DNA of 64,000 nucleotides from Mucilaginibacter pedocola (GCF_002013915.1 NZ_MBTF01000004.1:62001-126000), one strand, 5' to 3'. Positions 52,245-61,513 are shown, numbered from the stretch's first letter. Program-made: numbers and translations. Notes: a model not told the origin generated them from the sequence alone.

Positions 52245-52414
52245 AAGCCTCTGACACTCGTGCCCACTGCCAATATTATAAAACCTATGGTTACCAGTGT
52301 AAAGCTGTATAGCGTAAGGTAAGGTACCAATAATACATGGCCAATAATGCCTGCTATGCCGCAGCCGAGGCCGATAAGCCACGTAAGCCGTTTGGGGGAT
52401 GAAGGGTTTTTCAT
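52241..52414 (-). CDS. 57-residue small membrane protein
   Basis: An ATG frame with a basic N-terminus (MKNPSSPKRL) and two hydrophobic segments (about 11-30 and 36-52, VTIGFIILAV), ending TSVRGF. The composition is typical of a real small membrane protein; no family recognised. It overlaps the stop of the convergent transporter gene. Confidence 0.55.
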   Translation of the reverse strand: MKNPSSPKRLTWLIGLGCGIAGIIGHVLLVPYLTLYSFTLVTIGFIILAVGTSVRGF

Positions 52415-52671
52415 TTAAGGGTGAGTTGATTAGTTGTAAGTGTGTTAGCCTGATAACGCCGGTAGCAACAAAAGGTTTCACAAACTCCTACTATGGCAAG
52501 TTAATATCGGCAGCCCTCAATTATCTTTACCAATTGCACGCTGCTCAATAGCCTCAACCTTCACAATTCTATAACATTGCCTAAAAATTAAAAGCGGTTG
52601 TTTTGTTGCCGATGTGTTTGTATTTTACAACGCATCTTTCTTATAATTTAAATTAACAGACCAATCTGCTA

Positions 52672-53370
52672 ATGCCTTACTATCAGCACTACTCGTTCGA
52701 TTTGTGGTTAACGCTTATTAAATCGAACCCCGAATTTAAAGCCCAGCGCGCCCGTTATTTCCAAAAACACCACAACCTGTTTAACAAAACCGAAGAGGAG
52801 GTGGCCCGTTTATTCCGCCGGGTAGACCTGCTGGTTAACGCCGTTAACGAAAAAAGCGGCAAAAATATTGATGCCGACGAAATGTACCTGATGGTTATAA
52901 GTCTGCTTAACAACGGCGAGGCCAACCTTGATGATGTGGATATGCCGCACCTGGAGGCCAAAATGGAAGAGCTGTTGTTCAGCTATCCGCCGCAGTTGTT
53001 CAGTCGTGTAACATTTAGCTCGTTGCAGCATCTAAAAGAAAACAGCGGGGCAACATTTAGCCTGCTGAGTAATACAGGTTACATCACCGGTAAAACATTG
53101 AGAAAAGTATTGGCATTGCACGGGCTGGACAATTACTTCGATTTTCAGCTATATTCAGATGAGGTGGGGATGAGCAAACCTAACCCCGAGTTTTTTAAAG
53201 TGATGCTGAAGAACGTTGATATTGTAAACCCCGGTACTACTATTCCGCTGGCGGCTATCATACACATTGGCGATAACCCGAAGAACGATATTGTACCCGC
53301 CGCCGCTATCGGAATTGACGGATTATTGATAAATTCGAACAAAAATACCATCCTAAGCCTTATTAACTAA
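52672..53370 (+). CDS. HAD-superfamily hydrolase of the Ter operon
   Basis: 232 residues. HAD motifs: I, FDLWLTLI (nucleophile Asp present, second Asp replaced by Trp); II, SLLSNTG; III, lysine in GMSKPNPEFF; IV, HIGDNPKNDI. The cap is helical (20-105). The DxW motif I resembles haloacid-dehalogenase-type rather than classic phosphatase members. HAD and phosphoribosyltransferase genes accompany TerD genes in the proposed nucleoside-like metabolite branch of Ter systems. Three bp separate it from the next gene. A weak promoter (TTG-N20-TATTTTAC, 52598-52628) lies upstream. Confidence 0.82.
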   Translation: MPYYQHYSFDLWLTLIKSNPEFKAQRARYFQKHHNLFNKTEEEVARLFRRVDLLVNAVNEKSGKNIDADEMYLMVISLLNNGEANLDDVDMPHLEAKMEELLFSYPPQLFSRVTFSSLQHLKENSGATFSLLSNTGYITGKTLRKVLALHGLDNYFDFQLYSDEVGMSKPNPEFFKVMLKNVDIVNPGTTIPLAAIIHIGDNPKNDIVPAAAIGIDGLLINSNKNTILSLIN

Positions 53371-53373
53371 GAA

Positions 53374-54219
53374 ATGAACACCACGTATTCGTTACATCAC
53401 ATTAACCACGACCGGGACTTTGGCTTCAGCGCCGATGATTACAGCCGCTTTAAATTTGGCGATGGGCAGGTATCCAAGGCATTTGGTACTGCGTTGGCCG
53501 ACGGATTTATTGTAGACAGGCTTGCCGTAAACCCCATCCGCCAGCAAATTGTGGTAATATCGAGCCCTTACTCTTTTATCCCAACGGCCACTTTCGCCAT
53601 GAAAGACTGGTTTGTGTACCGATTGAATCATTGGTTGGCGCAACACGGTTTTCCGGTAGCGCAGGAGGCTAAAGTACACCGAACTATTACCTATAAAGAA
53701 GATTACGGCGAACTGGATGCCGAACAGCGCATGAAACTGATAGGTAACGACCGGTTCCACATTGATAAAGATTTCCTGGACGGTAAAACGCTCATATTCC
53801 TTGATGATATACGCATTACGGGCAGCCACGAACGCATGATCATGAAAATGGTGGGGGAGTATGGCCTAAGTAATGATATTTATATGCTTTATTTTGCCGA
53901 ACTGGTGAACAAGGATATTCATCCTAACGTGGAGAATTATTTGAACTACCACCATGTAAAGAAGATAGCCGATTTGAGCGATATTATCGGCGGGGGGGAT
54001 TTTTGCATCAATACCCGCATTGTAAAGTATATCCTTAATTATCATTTCGATGATTTTTCTAAGTTTATACAGCAGCAAAACGATACATTTACAGAGCAAT
54101 TGTATTACATGGCTATAGGCAATGGCTACCACACTATTGATGCCTATGCCCAAAACCTTAACTTTATTAAAAACCGCTTACAATTAGACAATTATAAATT
54201 AATAGAATATGGCAATTAA
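53374..54219 (+). CDS. Phosphoribosyltransferase-family protein of the Ter operon
   Basis: 281 residues. The PRPP-binding motif is LIFLDDIRITGSHE (about 146-159). The N-terminal part has ADDYSRFKFGDGQVSKAFG; the C-terminal 90 residues are helical and unrecognised. By family, it would use PRPP to make or salvage a nucleotide-like compound together with the HAD protein. Overlaps the first terD gene by 11 bp, so translation is coupled. Confidence 0.8.
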   Translation: MNTTYSLHHINHDRDFGFSADDYSRFKFGDGQVSKAFGTALADGFIVDRLAVNPIRQQIVVISSPYSFIPTATFAMKDWFVYRLNHWLAQHGFPVAQEAKVHRTITYKEDYGELDAEQRMKLIGNDRFHIDKDFLDGKTLIFLDDIRITGSHERMIMKMVGEYGLSNDIYMLYFAELVNKDIHPNVENYLNYHHVKKIADLSDIIGGGDFCINTRIVKYILNYHFDDFSKFIQQQNDTFTEQLYYMAIGNGYHTIDAYAQNLNFIKNRLQLDNYKLIEYGN

Positions 54220-54763
54220 CCTTCAGAAAGGGCAGCGCGAAGCTATAGATGCCCCTAAGTTTATTATCGGCCTGGGCTGGGATACCAACTCCTCGTCAAC
54301 CGGTTCGGCATTTGACCTTGATGCTTCTATCTTCATCATGGGGGAGAACAAGAAATTAGTGGCCGATGACTTTTTTGTGTTTTATAATAACGTAAATTCT
54401 CCCGATGGCGCTGTACAGCACACCGGCGATAACCTCACCGGCGCAGGCGATGGCGACGATGAACAGATAAAGATCGACCTGACTAAGATTGATTCGCGCG
54501 TAAGCGAGATATGCGTTGTGGTAACCATTCACGAAGCAGAAGCACGCCGCCAGAATTTTGGGCAGGTGCGCAACTCGTTCATCCGCATTGCAGATGCGGG
54601 CACAGGTGCCGATATTTTGAAATATGAGCTGGAAGAAGATTTCTCGATAGAAACCGCTGTAGAGTTTGGCCGCATTTACAAACGCGATGGCAAATGGAAA
54701 TTTGAGGCCGTAGGCGCCGGCATGAAAGGCGGCCTGCAGGATTATTTGAATAAATACAATTAG
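54209..54763 (+). CDS. TerD-family protein 1
   Basis: 184 residues. TerD/CABP fold with the calcium-binding acidic pattern FDLDASIFIMGENKK, TGDNLTGAGDGDDEQI and RNSFIRIADAGTGADILKYE; the ending FEAVGAGMKGGLQDYL is family-typical (TerD/TerE-like). Cytoplasmic Ca2+-binding protein linked to tellurite, phage and colicin stress phenotypes. The first ten residues MAINLQKGQR are identical to those of the second TerD protein. Confidence 0.93.
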   Translation: MAINLQKGQREAIDAPKFIIGLGWDTNSSSTGSAFDLDASIFIMGENKKLVADDFFVFYNNVNSPDGAVQHTGDNLTGAGDGDDEQIKIDLTKIDSRVSEICVVVTIHEAEARRQNFGQVRNSFIRIADAGTGADILKYELEEDFSIETAVEFGRIYKRDGKWKFEAVGAGMKGGLQDYLNKYN

Positions 54764-54767
54764 TGAA

Positions 54768-54847
54768 TGGTGAGTAGAGAATGGTGAATGGTTGTTTTAA
54801 CCACTATTCCAACCACTCTCTACTCTCCATTTACCACTCACTACTAA
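54768..54847. repeat. Inverted repeat with arms of GGTGAATGG/GTAGAGA units
   Basis: Left arm 54768-54794 (GGTGAGTAGAGAATGGTGAA) and right arm 54805-54846 (CCACTCTCTACTCTCCATTT, ACCACTCACTAC), only a ~10-bp loop, between the two terD genes. It could form a large hairpin in the operon mRNA and tune relative expression. Confidence 0.75.
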
Positions 54848-54860
54848 CAATAAACATAAG

Positions 54861-55475
54861 ATGGCAATCAATCTTCAAAAAGGGCAGCGCATAAGCCTCG
54901 AAAAAACCGATGGTAACAAGCTGCAAAATATATGTGTAGGTATAAACTGGGGCGCAATTGAAAAGAAGGGCCTGTTCGGCTTTGGCGGCGGCAAAGAAGC
55001 TGTTGACCTTGACGCAAGCTGCGCTTTGTACGACGACCAGAAACGCCTGCTGGAAGTAGTATACTTTGGCAACCTTAAATCGAAAGACCAGGCGGTACGC
55101 CACAGTGGCGACGACCTTACCGGTGATATGGGCGGCGATGATGGTTTGGATAACGAGGTGATCACCGTTGATTTTTCGCGCCTTAACCCGGCGGTAAACC
55201 ACGTGGCCTTTGTGCTGAACAGTTTCCGCGGGCAGGATTTTGGCGATATTCCTTTCGCTTCTATCCGTATTTACGAAGGCACCCCAAAACGCGTTACCGA
55301 GATATTTGCTAAATATGATATTGCCAATGGCGCAACCTTTAAGGGGCACGTGAGCATGGTAATGGGTGTATTTTACAAACGCAACGGCGAGTGGAAATTT
55401 AACGCCATTGGAGAGCCAACCCGCGACCGTAAACTGGAAGAAACAGTAAAAACTGTTACACAAAATTATTTATAA
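54861..55475 (+). CDS. TerD-family protein 2 (TerZ-like)
   Basis: 204 residues. After the shared MAINLQKGQR start come ICVGINWGAIEKK, VDLDASCALYDDQKRL, RHSGDDLTGDMGGDDGLDNE (acidic Ca2+ sites) and FASIRIYEGTPKRVTEIFAK. Its longer insert GLFGFGGGKEA and C-terminus match the TerZ/TerA-like side of the family. It probably acts with TerD protein 1 on the cytoplasmic face with TerC. Confidence 0.92.
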   Translation: MAINLQKGQRISLEKTDGNKLQNICVGINWGAIEKKGLFGFGGGKEAVDLDASCALYDDQKRLLEVVYFGNLKSKDQAVRHSGDDLTGDMGGDDGLDNEVITVDFSRLNPAVNHVAFVLNSFRGQDFGDIPFASIRIYEGTPKRVTEIFAKYDIANGATFKGHVSMVMGVFYKRNGEWKFNAIGEPTRDRKLEETVKTVTQNYL

Positions 55476-55503
55476 GCTGTAACCAGCAACAACATTAAAC
55501 AAA

Positions 55504-56652
55504 ATGGAAAATACACCAGGCATTAACGACCAAAGCTTGAATTTGCCGGATATGAACCTGCCGCCGCAAGCCGCACCGGGCACCACAGTGCCGGTTAAAT
55601 TGGCTAAAGATGGCACGGTTGACCTGAGCACCATGACCCCGGCAGAGGAGCAAAAGTTTAAGGAGATAGGCAAAGCTATCGACCCTAAGGACGTAAACTC
55701 GATACTGAACTACGGTACCGAGGTGCAAACCTCTATGGAACGCTACAGTAACTCGTTCCTTACATCGGTACGTACCTATAACTCGGGCGAGGTGGGTGTG
55801 TTAATAACCGATCTGCTTGCTGAGCTGAATTACATTGATGTGGATGAACTGAACCAAAATGGGTTCACCAGGTTTGTCTCCAGCATTCCCTTCCTGAAAA
55901 GGATAGTGATGGATACCAAGAAGCTGTTCGCCAAGTACGATACTGTGGTGAACAATATTGATAAAATTGTTACCAAGGTAAAAGCCGGCCGTGTAAACTC
56001 GCTGAAGGATAATGCATCGCTGCAAACCATGTTCGATAGCAACGTTACCTACATCCACCAGATGGAGGAGCTTATTATATCGGGCCAGTTGAAGTATAAC
56101 GAACTGAATGAGCAGCTTGCCGTAATGGATGGCAACCCCGCTGCGTATGAAGATTACCAGATAGCCGACCTGCGCGATTTTGTGAACCGTTTGGACAAAC
56201 GCCTTGCCGACCTGAAGGTGGTGCGTTTTATTATGTTGCAATCGTTGGCGCAGATACGCGTGGTGCAAAACAACAATACTACCATTGCCGAGAAGGCGCA
56301 ATCGATAGTATCAACCACTATCCCGGTTTGGAAGAACCAGTTGACTATTGCAGTGGCGCTGCATCGCCAGAAAGAGAACGTGGAGATGCAGAAGAAAATA
56401 TCGGATACTACGAACACCATTCTGCAAAAAAATGCCGACCTGCTAAAGCAAAACAGCATTGAAGTTGCAAGGGAGAACGAAAAAACCGTAGTTTCGTTAG
56501 AAACTTTAAAACGCACCACAGCCTCGCTGATAGAAACACTTACCGAAGTGAAACGTATACATGACGAAGGTACGGCCAACCGCCGAGTATTGAACACCGA
56601 ATTGCAGAACCTGGAATCGGAGTTGAAGAAGAACGTGGCCAATGTGAGCTAA
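55504..56652 (+). CDS. TelA-family toxic anion resistance protein
   Basis: 382 residues. PF05816-type, mostly helical and coiled-coil. The segment about 95-330 carries PFLKRIVMDTKKLFAKYDTV, a MEELIISGQLKYNELNEQLA stretch, YQIADLRDFVNRLDKRLADL and MLQSLAQIRVVQNNN, all typical of TelA/KlaA. Residues 1-60 are Pro-rich and probably disordered. Linked genetically to tellurite resistance; biochemical role unknown. Second half of the Ter operon, 28 bp after terD 2. Confidence 0.9.
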   Translation: MENTPGINDQSLNLPDMNLPPQAAPGTTVPVKLAKDGTVDLSTMTPAEEQKFKEIGKAIDPKDVNSILNYGTEVQTSMERYSNSFLTSVRTYNSGEVGVLITDLLAELNYIDVDELNQNGFTRFVSSIPFLKRIVMDTKKLFAKYDTVVNNIDKIVTKVKAGRVNSLKDNASLQTMFDSNVTYIHQMEELIISGQLKYNELNEQLAVMDGNPAAYEDYQIADLRDFVNRLDKRLADLKVVRFIMLQSLAQIRVVQNNNTTIAEKAQSIVSTTIPVWKNQLTIAVALHRQKENVEMQKKISDTTNTILQKNADLLKQNSIEVARENEKTVVSLETLKRTTASLIETLTEVKRIHDEGTANRRVLNTELQNLESELKKNVANVS

Positions 56653-56660
56653 ACTAAACT

Positions 56661-57623
56661 ATGGATGAAACCAGGAAAAATATTATAAATGAATCTACCC
56701 GAACCATCAGCAAGCTGCAACTGCTAACGGTTTTTTTTAATAACGATACCATTTATAAAATTTACCTGCGTACACAGGTCATCCACCAGTTATTTGTTAC
56801 CAATCCCGAACTCGATATCAGTAAACTGGAGTTGTTCCACATCCAGTTTACTGATACTTTGATAGACCTGCTAAAAAAGATAAAGAAAACCAACGAAAGC
56901 CGTACCGACCTGCTGCTGGATGAAGTTCAGTTAAACAACGAACTGATAAACCAAATGGACGATACGGTTTTTACCGAGAACGATTATAACAACGATAAGC
57001 AGCGCCAGGCCCTTAAAATGAGCCAAAGCCTGCGCAAACTGTTCGAGGTACTCTCTAACAACCTGGACGATTACCCGTTTGCCAAAAACATTAACCTGTT
57101 TAGTTCGCGCTACGCAGCCGATTACTTCGCCGAAATACCCGTGCAGGTGCTTGATGAATTGCTGCAATACAACCCCGCCGACTTGTATACCGATAAATAT
57201 GCTACCATACAGCGCAAACTGATGGGCAGGTTAAATAAGTACGATTTTAAGGTAGTTTTTCACTGCGGGTTGAAAACCGGCAATGTAACGCTGGAGGTAT
57301 ATAAATTCAGCGAATTAGAGGAGTATTTTTTATATTCACCCGTTAATAATATTTTCCTGTTTTGCGATATAAAAAAAATAGGGAATACGGCTACGGCGAG
57401 CAACTTGTCGAAGAAAGAGCGGGTGATGCAGGAACTGCTGGATAAAAACGTTAGGCTACAAAGCAGCGCCGGCGTTATGAAAACCCATCTGCCTACCGAA
57501 GTGCTTAGTTTGCTGGAAGATAACTATAAAAAGATTGCAGGAGTTGATTTCCTGCAGCAAATGGATAATTTTGATATTCAGGCCAACATCCTGAAACAAA
57601 TGCTGAATACCGACATAATTTAA
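56661..57623 (+). CDS. Unrecognised Ter-operon protein
   Basis: 320 residues, soluble, no signal peptide or membrane span. N-terminal 150 residues look helical (ISKLQLLTVFFNNDTIYKIY, TDTLIDLLKKIKK); a mixed alpha/beta section follows (KYDFKVVFHCGLKTGNVTLE, VNNIFLFCDIKKIG) and a helical end. Not a recognised TerA/B/C/D/F/X/Y type. Only 8 bp after telA and 9 bp before terC, so it should work with them: candidate adaptor between TelA and TerC. Confidence 0.7.
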   Translation: MDETRKNIINESTRTISKLQLLTVFFNNDTIYKIYLRTQVIHQLFVTNPELDISKLELFHIQFTDTLIDLLKKIKKTNESRTDLLLDEVQLNNELINQMDDTVFTENDYNNDKQRQALKMSQSLRKLFEVLSNNLDDYPFAKNINLFSSRYAADYFAEIPVQVLDELLQYNPADLYTDKYATIQRKLMGRLNKYDFKVVFHCGLKTGNVTLEVYKFSELEEYFLYSPVNNIFLFCDIKKIGNTATASNLSKKERVMQELLDKNVRLQSSAGVMKTHLPTEVLSLLEDNYKKIAGVDFLQQMDNFDIQANILKQMLNTDII

Positions 57624-57632
57624 CCCTTATAC

Positions 57633-58454
57633 ATGGACATTTTACACACCCTGCTTGGCGAAGATATTAAAGCTGGCCTACTGGTAATTTTAAACCTTAT
57701 TGTTATTGAAAGCTTGCTCTCGGTAGATAACGCTGCCGTGCTGGCCACCATGGTTATCGACTTACCGCCTCATCAACGCAGCCGGGCGCTCAAATACGGT
57801 ATTATAGGTGCTTATGTCCTGCGCGGTGTTTGTTTATTCCTGGCATCGTGGCTGGTGAAAATATGGTGGCTTAAACCTTTGGGAGGCTTGTACCTGATGT
57901 ACCTTGCTTTTGGTTATTTTAAAGGCAAACTGAGCGAAAAAGAAGAAGGCGGCGAGGATGAAAACGTTGACAAAGAGAAAAACTGGCTGTATAAGGCTAC
58001 TGTAGGCACTATCGGCACCTTTTGGGCCACTGTTGCATTAGTTGAACTGATGGATCTTGCTTTCTCGATAGATAACGTATTTGCTGCCGTAGCCTTTACC
58101 GACCATGTGTTTTTAATATACACCGGCGTGTTCATAGGCATACTGGCCATGCGTTTTGTAGCGCAGGCTTTTGTGAAGCTGATGGAGAAATTCACTTTCC
58201 TGGAAACCGTTGCCTTTATTGTGATAGGCGTTTTGGGTATAAAATTAACTTCATCGCTTTACGTACACTTTTACCCCGAAACGCCATTCTCTAAAGTAAT
58301 GGAAAGCGAAACTGCTGATATCGCAGTATCGGTATTCACGGTTGCAATCTTCCTGATACCCGTTATTACTTCGTTACTATTTAACTTCCCCAAAAAGCAT
58401 ACTATTGAGCCGGAAGTTGCCGAAGCGGCAGAAGATGTGTTGGATAAAAGCTAA
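57633..58454 (+). CDS. TerC-family integral membrane protein
   Basis: 273 residues, about eight spans. Family signatures: IESLLSVDNAAVLATMV near 20-37 and MDLAFSIDNVFAAVAF near 140-155, with conserved Asp residues in the membrane; a charged cytosolic loop (KLSEKEEGGEDENVDKEK) lies between. TerC proteins form the membrane hub of Ter systems and have been tied to metal-ion handling. Downstream of the TelA and 320-residue genes. Confidence 0.93.
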   Translation: MDILHTLLGEDIKAGLLVILNLIVIESLLSVDNAAVLATMVIDLPPHQRSRALKYGIIGAYVLRGVCLFLASWLVKIWWLKPLGGLYLMYLAFGYFKGKLSEKEEGGEDENVDKEKNWLYKATVGTIGTFWATVALVELMDLAFSIDNVFAAVAFTDHVFLIYTGVFIGILAMRFVAQAFVKLMEKFTFLETVAFIVIGVLGIKLTSSLYVHFYPETPFSKVMESETADIAVSVFTVAIFLIPVITSLLFNFPKKHTIEPEVAEAAEDVLDKS

Positions 58455-58463
58455 GCTGCAGGC

Positions 58464-58922
58464 ATGAACAAACTTATTGCATCTATTTTCGGCATTGGCT
58501 ATGCAAAGGGTGGCGGCACATTGGCCGCCATTGTTACCTGCCCGTTGATATGGGCTATATGGCAGTTGGATATTTACCCCGCATACTTCTTGTTTATAGC
58601 CACTGTGCTGGTAACCTTTTTAGGCATTTACGTTGGCAACAAAGTAGAGCCCGAATGGGGGAAAGATAGCTACCGCGTGGTGATAGATGAGGTGGCCGGC
58701 ATGATGGTTACCATGCTGTTTATCCCCGCCAACTTATACTTGTTGCTGGCGGGGTTGGTGCTGTTCCGTTTTTTTGATATTGTAAAACCCCTGGGCATCC
58801 GCAAAATGGAGGCCCTGCCCGGTGGCACAGGGGTAATGATGGATGATGTGTTGGCCGGCGTTTACGGTAACGTTGTGTTGCAAGTAACTGTAATTGTGCT
58901 CAACTTTTACAACCTGCTTTAA
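58464..58922 (+). CDS. pgpA: Phosphatidylglycerophosphatase A
   Basis: 152 residues. YAKGGGTLAAIVTCPLIW at the N-terminus, VVIDEVAGMMVTMLF and FRFFDIVKPLGIRKMEALPG are diagnostic of PgpA. It removes phosphate from PGP to give phosphatidylglycerol in the inner membrane. Nine bp after terC, so co-transcribed with the Ter operon, though its role there may be incidental. Overlaps the convergent NTPase gene by 4 bp. Confidence 0.93.
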   Translation: MNKLIASIFGIGYAKGGGTLAAIVTCPLIWAIWQLDIYPAYFLFIATVLVTFLGIYVGNKVEPEWGKDSYRVVIDEVAGMMVTMLFIPANLYLLLAGLVLFRFFDIVKPLGIRKMEALPGGTGVMMDDVLAGVYGNVVLQVTVIVLNFYNLL

Positions 58923-61474
58923 TTCACCACTTCCGGATTAACAAATATGGCGGCGCTGATACCACGGTCGCGCAGTATTTTGTTGTAATCGTATTGCACT
59001 TGTTTTTGCAATTGAGGGTCGGTTAGGGCTATGTCGCCATTGCTTTGCAGGTAAATAGCCATAAATAGCCGCGGCAACACTATACCTGTTTCCTGCGAAA
59101 TATCTGCCTGTATCTTTAAATAAGCTGCTATTGGCCGGTAGTTTTTCTCTAACACAGCCAGCTTTATTTTAGATGAGTAATAAGTCGAACGCATGTAGGG
59201 TGTGCCGCCATCAGCCTGATCTTTGTAAATACTATCTAATATGGCAAAGCTGTTATTAAATTCTTCGGTGTTGCCCAGCATGAAGTACGAATCGGCCGTT
59301 AATATCTCCATAAAAAAGCGGTCGACGCTTGATGGCTGGTTGTAGGTTTGATACACCTGTTTTAATGTGCGAATATAACGTAGCGTTTTACGGGGGCTTC
59401 TGCCAATTGCAAGCCCATACCCTGCTATCAGTGCCACAATATCGGTTACTTCCGGCTGTTTAAGCTCCCCGTTTTTCACCGGCGGGTTAAATACAAACTG
59501 CGTAATATCATTAAAAAATCCCTTTTTAATAACGCCATATTTAAAAAATTGGTAAATGGCATCTATACAATGCAGCGGGTTAATATCAAAGTGCAGGTAC
59601 TCTTCTGCCTCAATACTTTTTAGTTTGCCCAGGTATTGCTCCAACTGCTCAATATCAAGTTGCAGGGCGGCAATAGTTGCCAGCGAAGTGTAGGTTAATA
59701 TCTTCTTTTTATTACTTAGCTTAAATTTCAACAGCGTTTGCATTGCCTTTTTATACTCGGCGCTGATGAGCTCTATGCCGAAGAAGTAGTTAAAAAGCCC
59801 GTCGCTGCAATCTTTTTTAAAGTATTGCACAATATGTTCAGACTGTGCCACAGGCGAGCATGCTTTTTCTAACAGTTCGCCCAGGAAAACCAGTAGTTCT
59901 GATTTTTGCGCGGGGCTTAGGTTAGCTTCTGCCAGGCAGTCGAAGTTTTGTAATTGCCCTGTTTTAGCAGCATACACCACGCACCATTTAATAACCCGTA
60001 ACCGCTTTTGCCCGTCGGTAAGGTTATTGTTAATGGTGGCTACCATTTTGCAATCGAAGATATTATCATTTTTTTGAAGTAGGTCGCGGGCTATAGAAAC
60101 ATCGCAAAAGTTGCTGTTGCCAAATTGTATAACCGTGCGGAAACGCAGGTCGGCGCTTATATTCAGTTCGCGTAAAAAGCCAACACTCAGCAGGTCGTTA
60201 TAAGCTGCCGGGTATTGTTTAATAAGGCTGTTTACTTTTAGCTTGTCAAATTCAAAAATGCCGGCTTTTAAATCCAACTGGCCTATCAGCGCATGCATCA
60301 GCAATATTTTCTCGGCCGAATGCGCACCCATATAAACTTTATTGAGCAGGAAGGTTGATATTAAATCGTAAAGGCAAACATGGTTGGCGTTGCTTAACGA
60401 AAAATCATCCTTGTATTGTTTATAGTAAAATTGAAAGTATAGCGGGTGGTTAAAATTGTCGGCAATATCAATGGCCATAAAGTTTTGTATGGCCGGGTTT
60501 ATTTTAAGGCAGAGTTCTTTTATCTCATGGGTGCTAAAGAGCGGTACATTGGTTTCGGGCAGGTTTTTGTTATTAATAAAACCGGTGAACCAAACATCAG
60601 GGTTGTGTTCTAACTCGTGCCTGTTATTTACCCATGTAGAGGCGCGCATGGTAAGTATCAGCTTAAACCAATTGGTGTTTTGGTGCAGCGAGCAAACATC
60701 GTTCACCTGGTTAAGCAGCAAGCTAAACTGTTCTGATTTATAAGAGTGTTCATCTAAGCCGTCTATGATCAAATAAAAATTGCCTTCGCGGCGGCCATCA
60801 TTATCTATTAACGATTGCAGGTCTTTATCAGTAGTGTAGCCCAGCAGCCCCAGCATCCAGTCGTTCAGGTCGCGCCCGCTTAAAAAAACGTTCATAAGCG
60901 CGCTGCTGCTAAAAAATAAAACTACATCGTTGTTCACCCCGGCAGATGTTAGCGCCAGTTGCTCTTCAACCCAATGGCAAAGGGCAATGGTTTTACCATA
61001 GCCGGCAGGTGCAGCCAGTACCGTAGCTGTATAGTCGCCCTGCAAAAATTCGGCGAGGTGTTGGTCAATAAACTGGCGTTTAATGGTTTGCGTGTAAGGT
61101 ATGCCCGATTTGTTTTTGAGGGCCTGCAGCGTAAAGTTGGTTATTTTTGCCGCGTTGTGCTTTAGTGTATCCCAGTTTACGTTAGGTTGAGGTGTGTTGG
61201 CGCGTAATGCTTCTTGTTTGGCGCAAAAATCGTCCCAACCATCGTAGCCGCAATATTTGGCCATGGCATCAATAGTGAATAACGATGGGCGAAATTTGCT
61301 GTAGGCGAAGCCATAAACCCTTTTCAGGGTGGTTTCGCTTACACTGTGTTTAGTGTTATCGAATATTTTGTAAGATATAACCCTGCAATCGCCGGGCGCA
61401 ATACTTTTAAAACCCGATTTTTCGAGTACGTTTTGCTTTAATATTTCGAGATAATAATTTAGGAATGTAGTCAT
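58919..61474 (-). CDS. NACHT/STAND-type NTPase with N-terminal helical (HTH-like) domain
   Basis: 851 residues. Residues 1-90 hold a Bacteroidota-typical small domain (SVSETTLKRVYGF, LFTIDAMAKYCGYDGWDDFC) that resembles an atypical helix-turn-helix. Walker A APAGYGKT at 155-162, Walker B FYLIIDGLDEHS at 233-244 and an arginine in LTMRAST fit a NACHT-like ATPase. From about 420 to the end the protein is all-helical, TPR/HEAT-like, the usual sensor part of STAND proteins. Could be a signal-dependent transcription regulator (MalT-like) or an antiviral NACHT (Avs/bNACHT-like). No separate effector domain is visible. Confidence 0.75.
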   Translation of the reverse strand: MTTFLNYYLEILKQNVLEKSGFKSIAPGDCRVISYKIFDNTKHSVSETTLKRVYGFAYSKFRPSLFTIDAMAKYCGYDGWDDFCAKQEALRANTPQPNVNWDTLKHNAAKITNFTLQALKNKSGIPYTQTIKRQFIDQHLAEFLQGDYTATVLAAPAGYGKTIALCHWVEEQLALTSAGVNNDVVLFFSSSALMNVFLSGRDLNDWMLGLLGYTTDKDLQSLIDNDGRREGNFYLIIDGLDEHSYKSEQFSLLLNQVNDVCSLHQNTNWFKLILTMRASTWVNNRHELEHNPDVWFTGFINNKNLPETNVPLFSTHEIKELCLKINPAIQNFMAIDIADNFNHPLYFQFYYKQYKDDFSLSNANHVCLYDLISTFLLNKVYMGAHSAEKILLMHALIGQLDLKAGIFEFDKLKVNSLIKQYPAAYNDLLSVGFLRELNISADLRFRTVIQFGNSNFCDVSIARDLLQKNDNIFDCKMVATINNNLTDGQKRLRVIKWCVVYAAKTGQLQNFDCLAEANLSPAQKSELLVFLGELLEKACSPVAQSEHIVQYFKKDCSDGLFNYFFGIELISAEYKKAMQTLLKFKLSNKKKILTYTSLATIAALQLDIEQLEQYLGKLKSIEAEEYLHFDINPLHCIDAIYQFFKYGVIKKGFFNDITQFVFNPPVKNGELKQPEVTDIVALIAGYGLAIGRSPRKTLRYIRTLKQVYQTYNQPSSVDRFFMEILTADSYFMLGNTEEFNNSFAILDSIYKDQADGGTPYMRSTYYSSKIKLAVLEKNYRPIAAYLKIQADISQETGIVLPRLFMAIYLQSNGDIALTDPQLQKQVQYDYNKILRDRGISAAIFVNPEVVN

Positions 61475-61513
61475 GAACGGTTAAACTCGTTTTGGGGGGC
61501 CTTAAACTGTTAC

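Noticed and set aside
54831..55463. 210-codon minus-strand frame
   Set aside because: Antisense shadow of the second terD gene.
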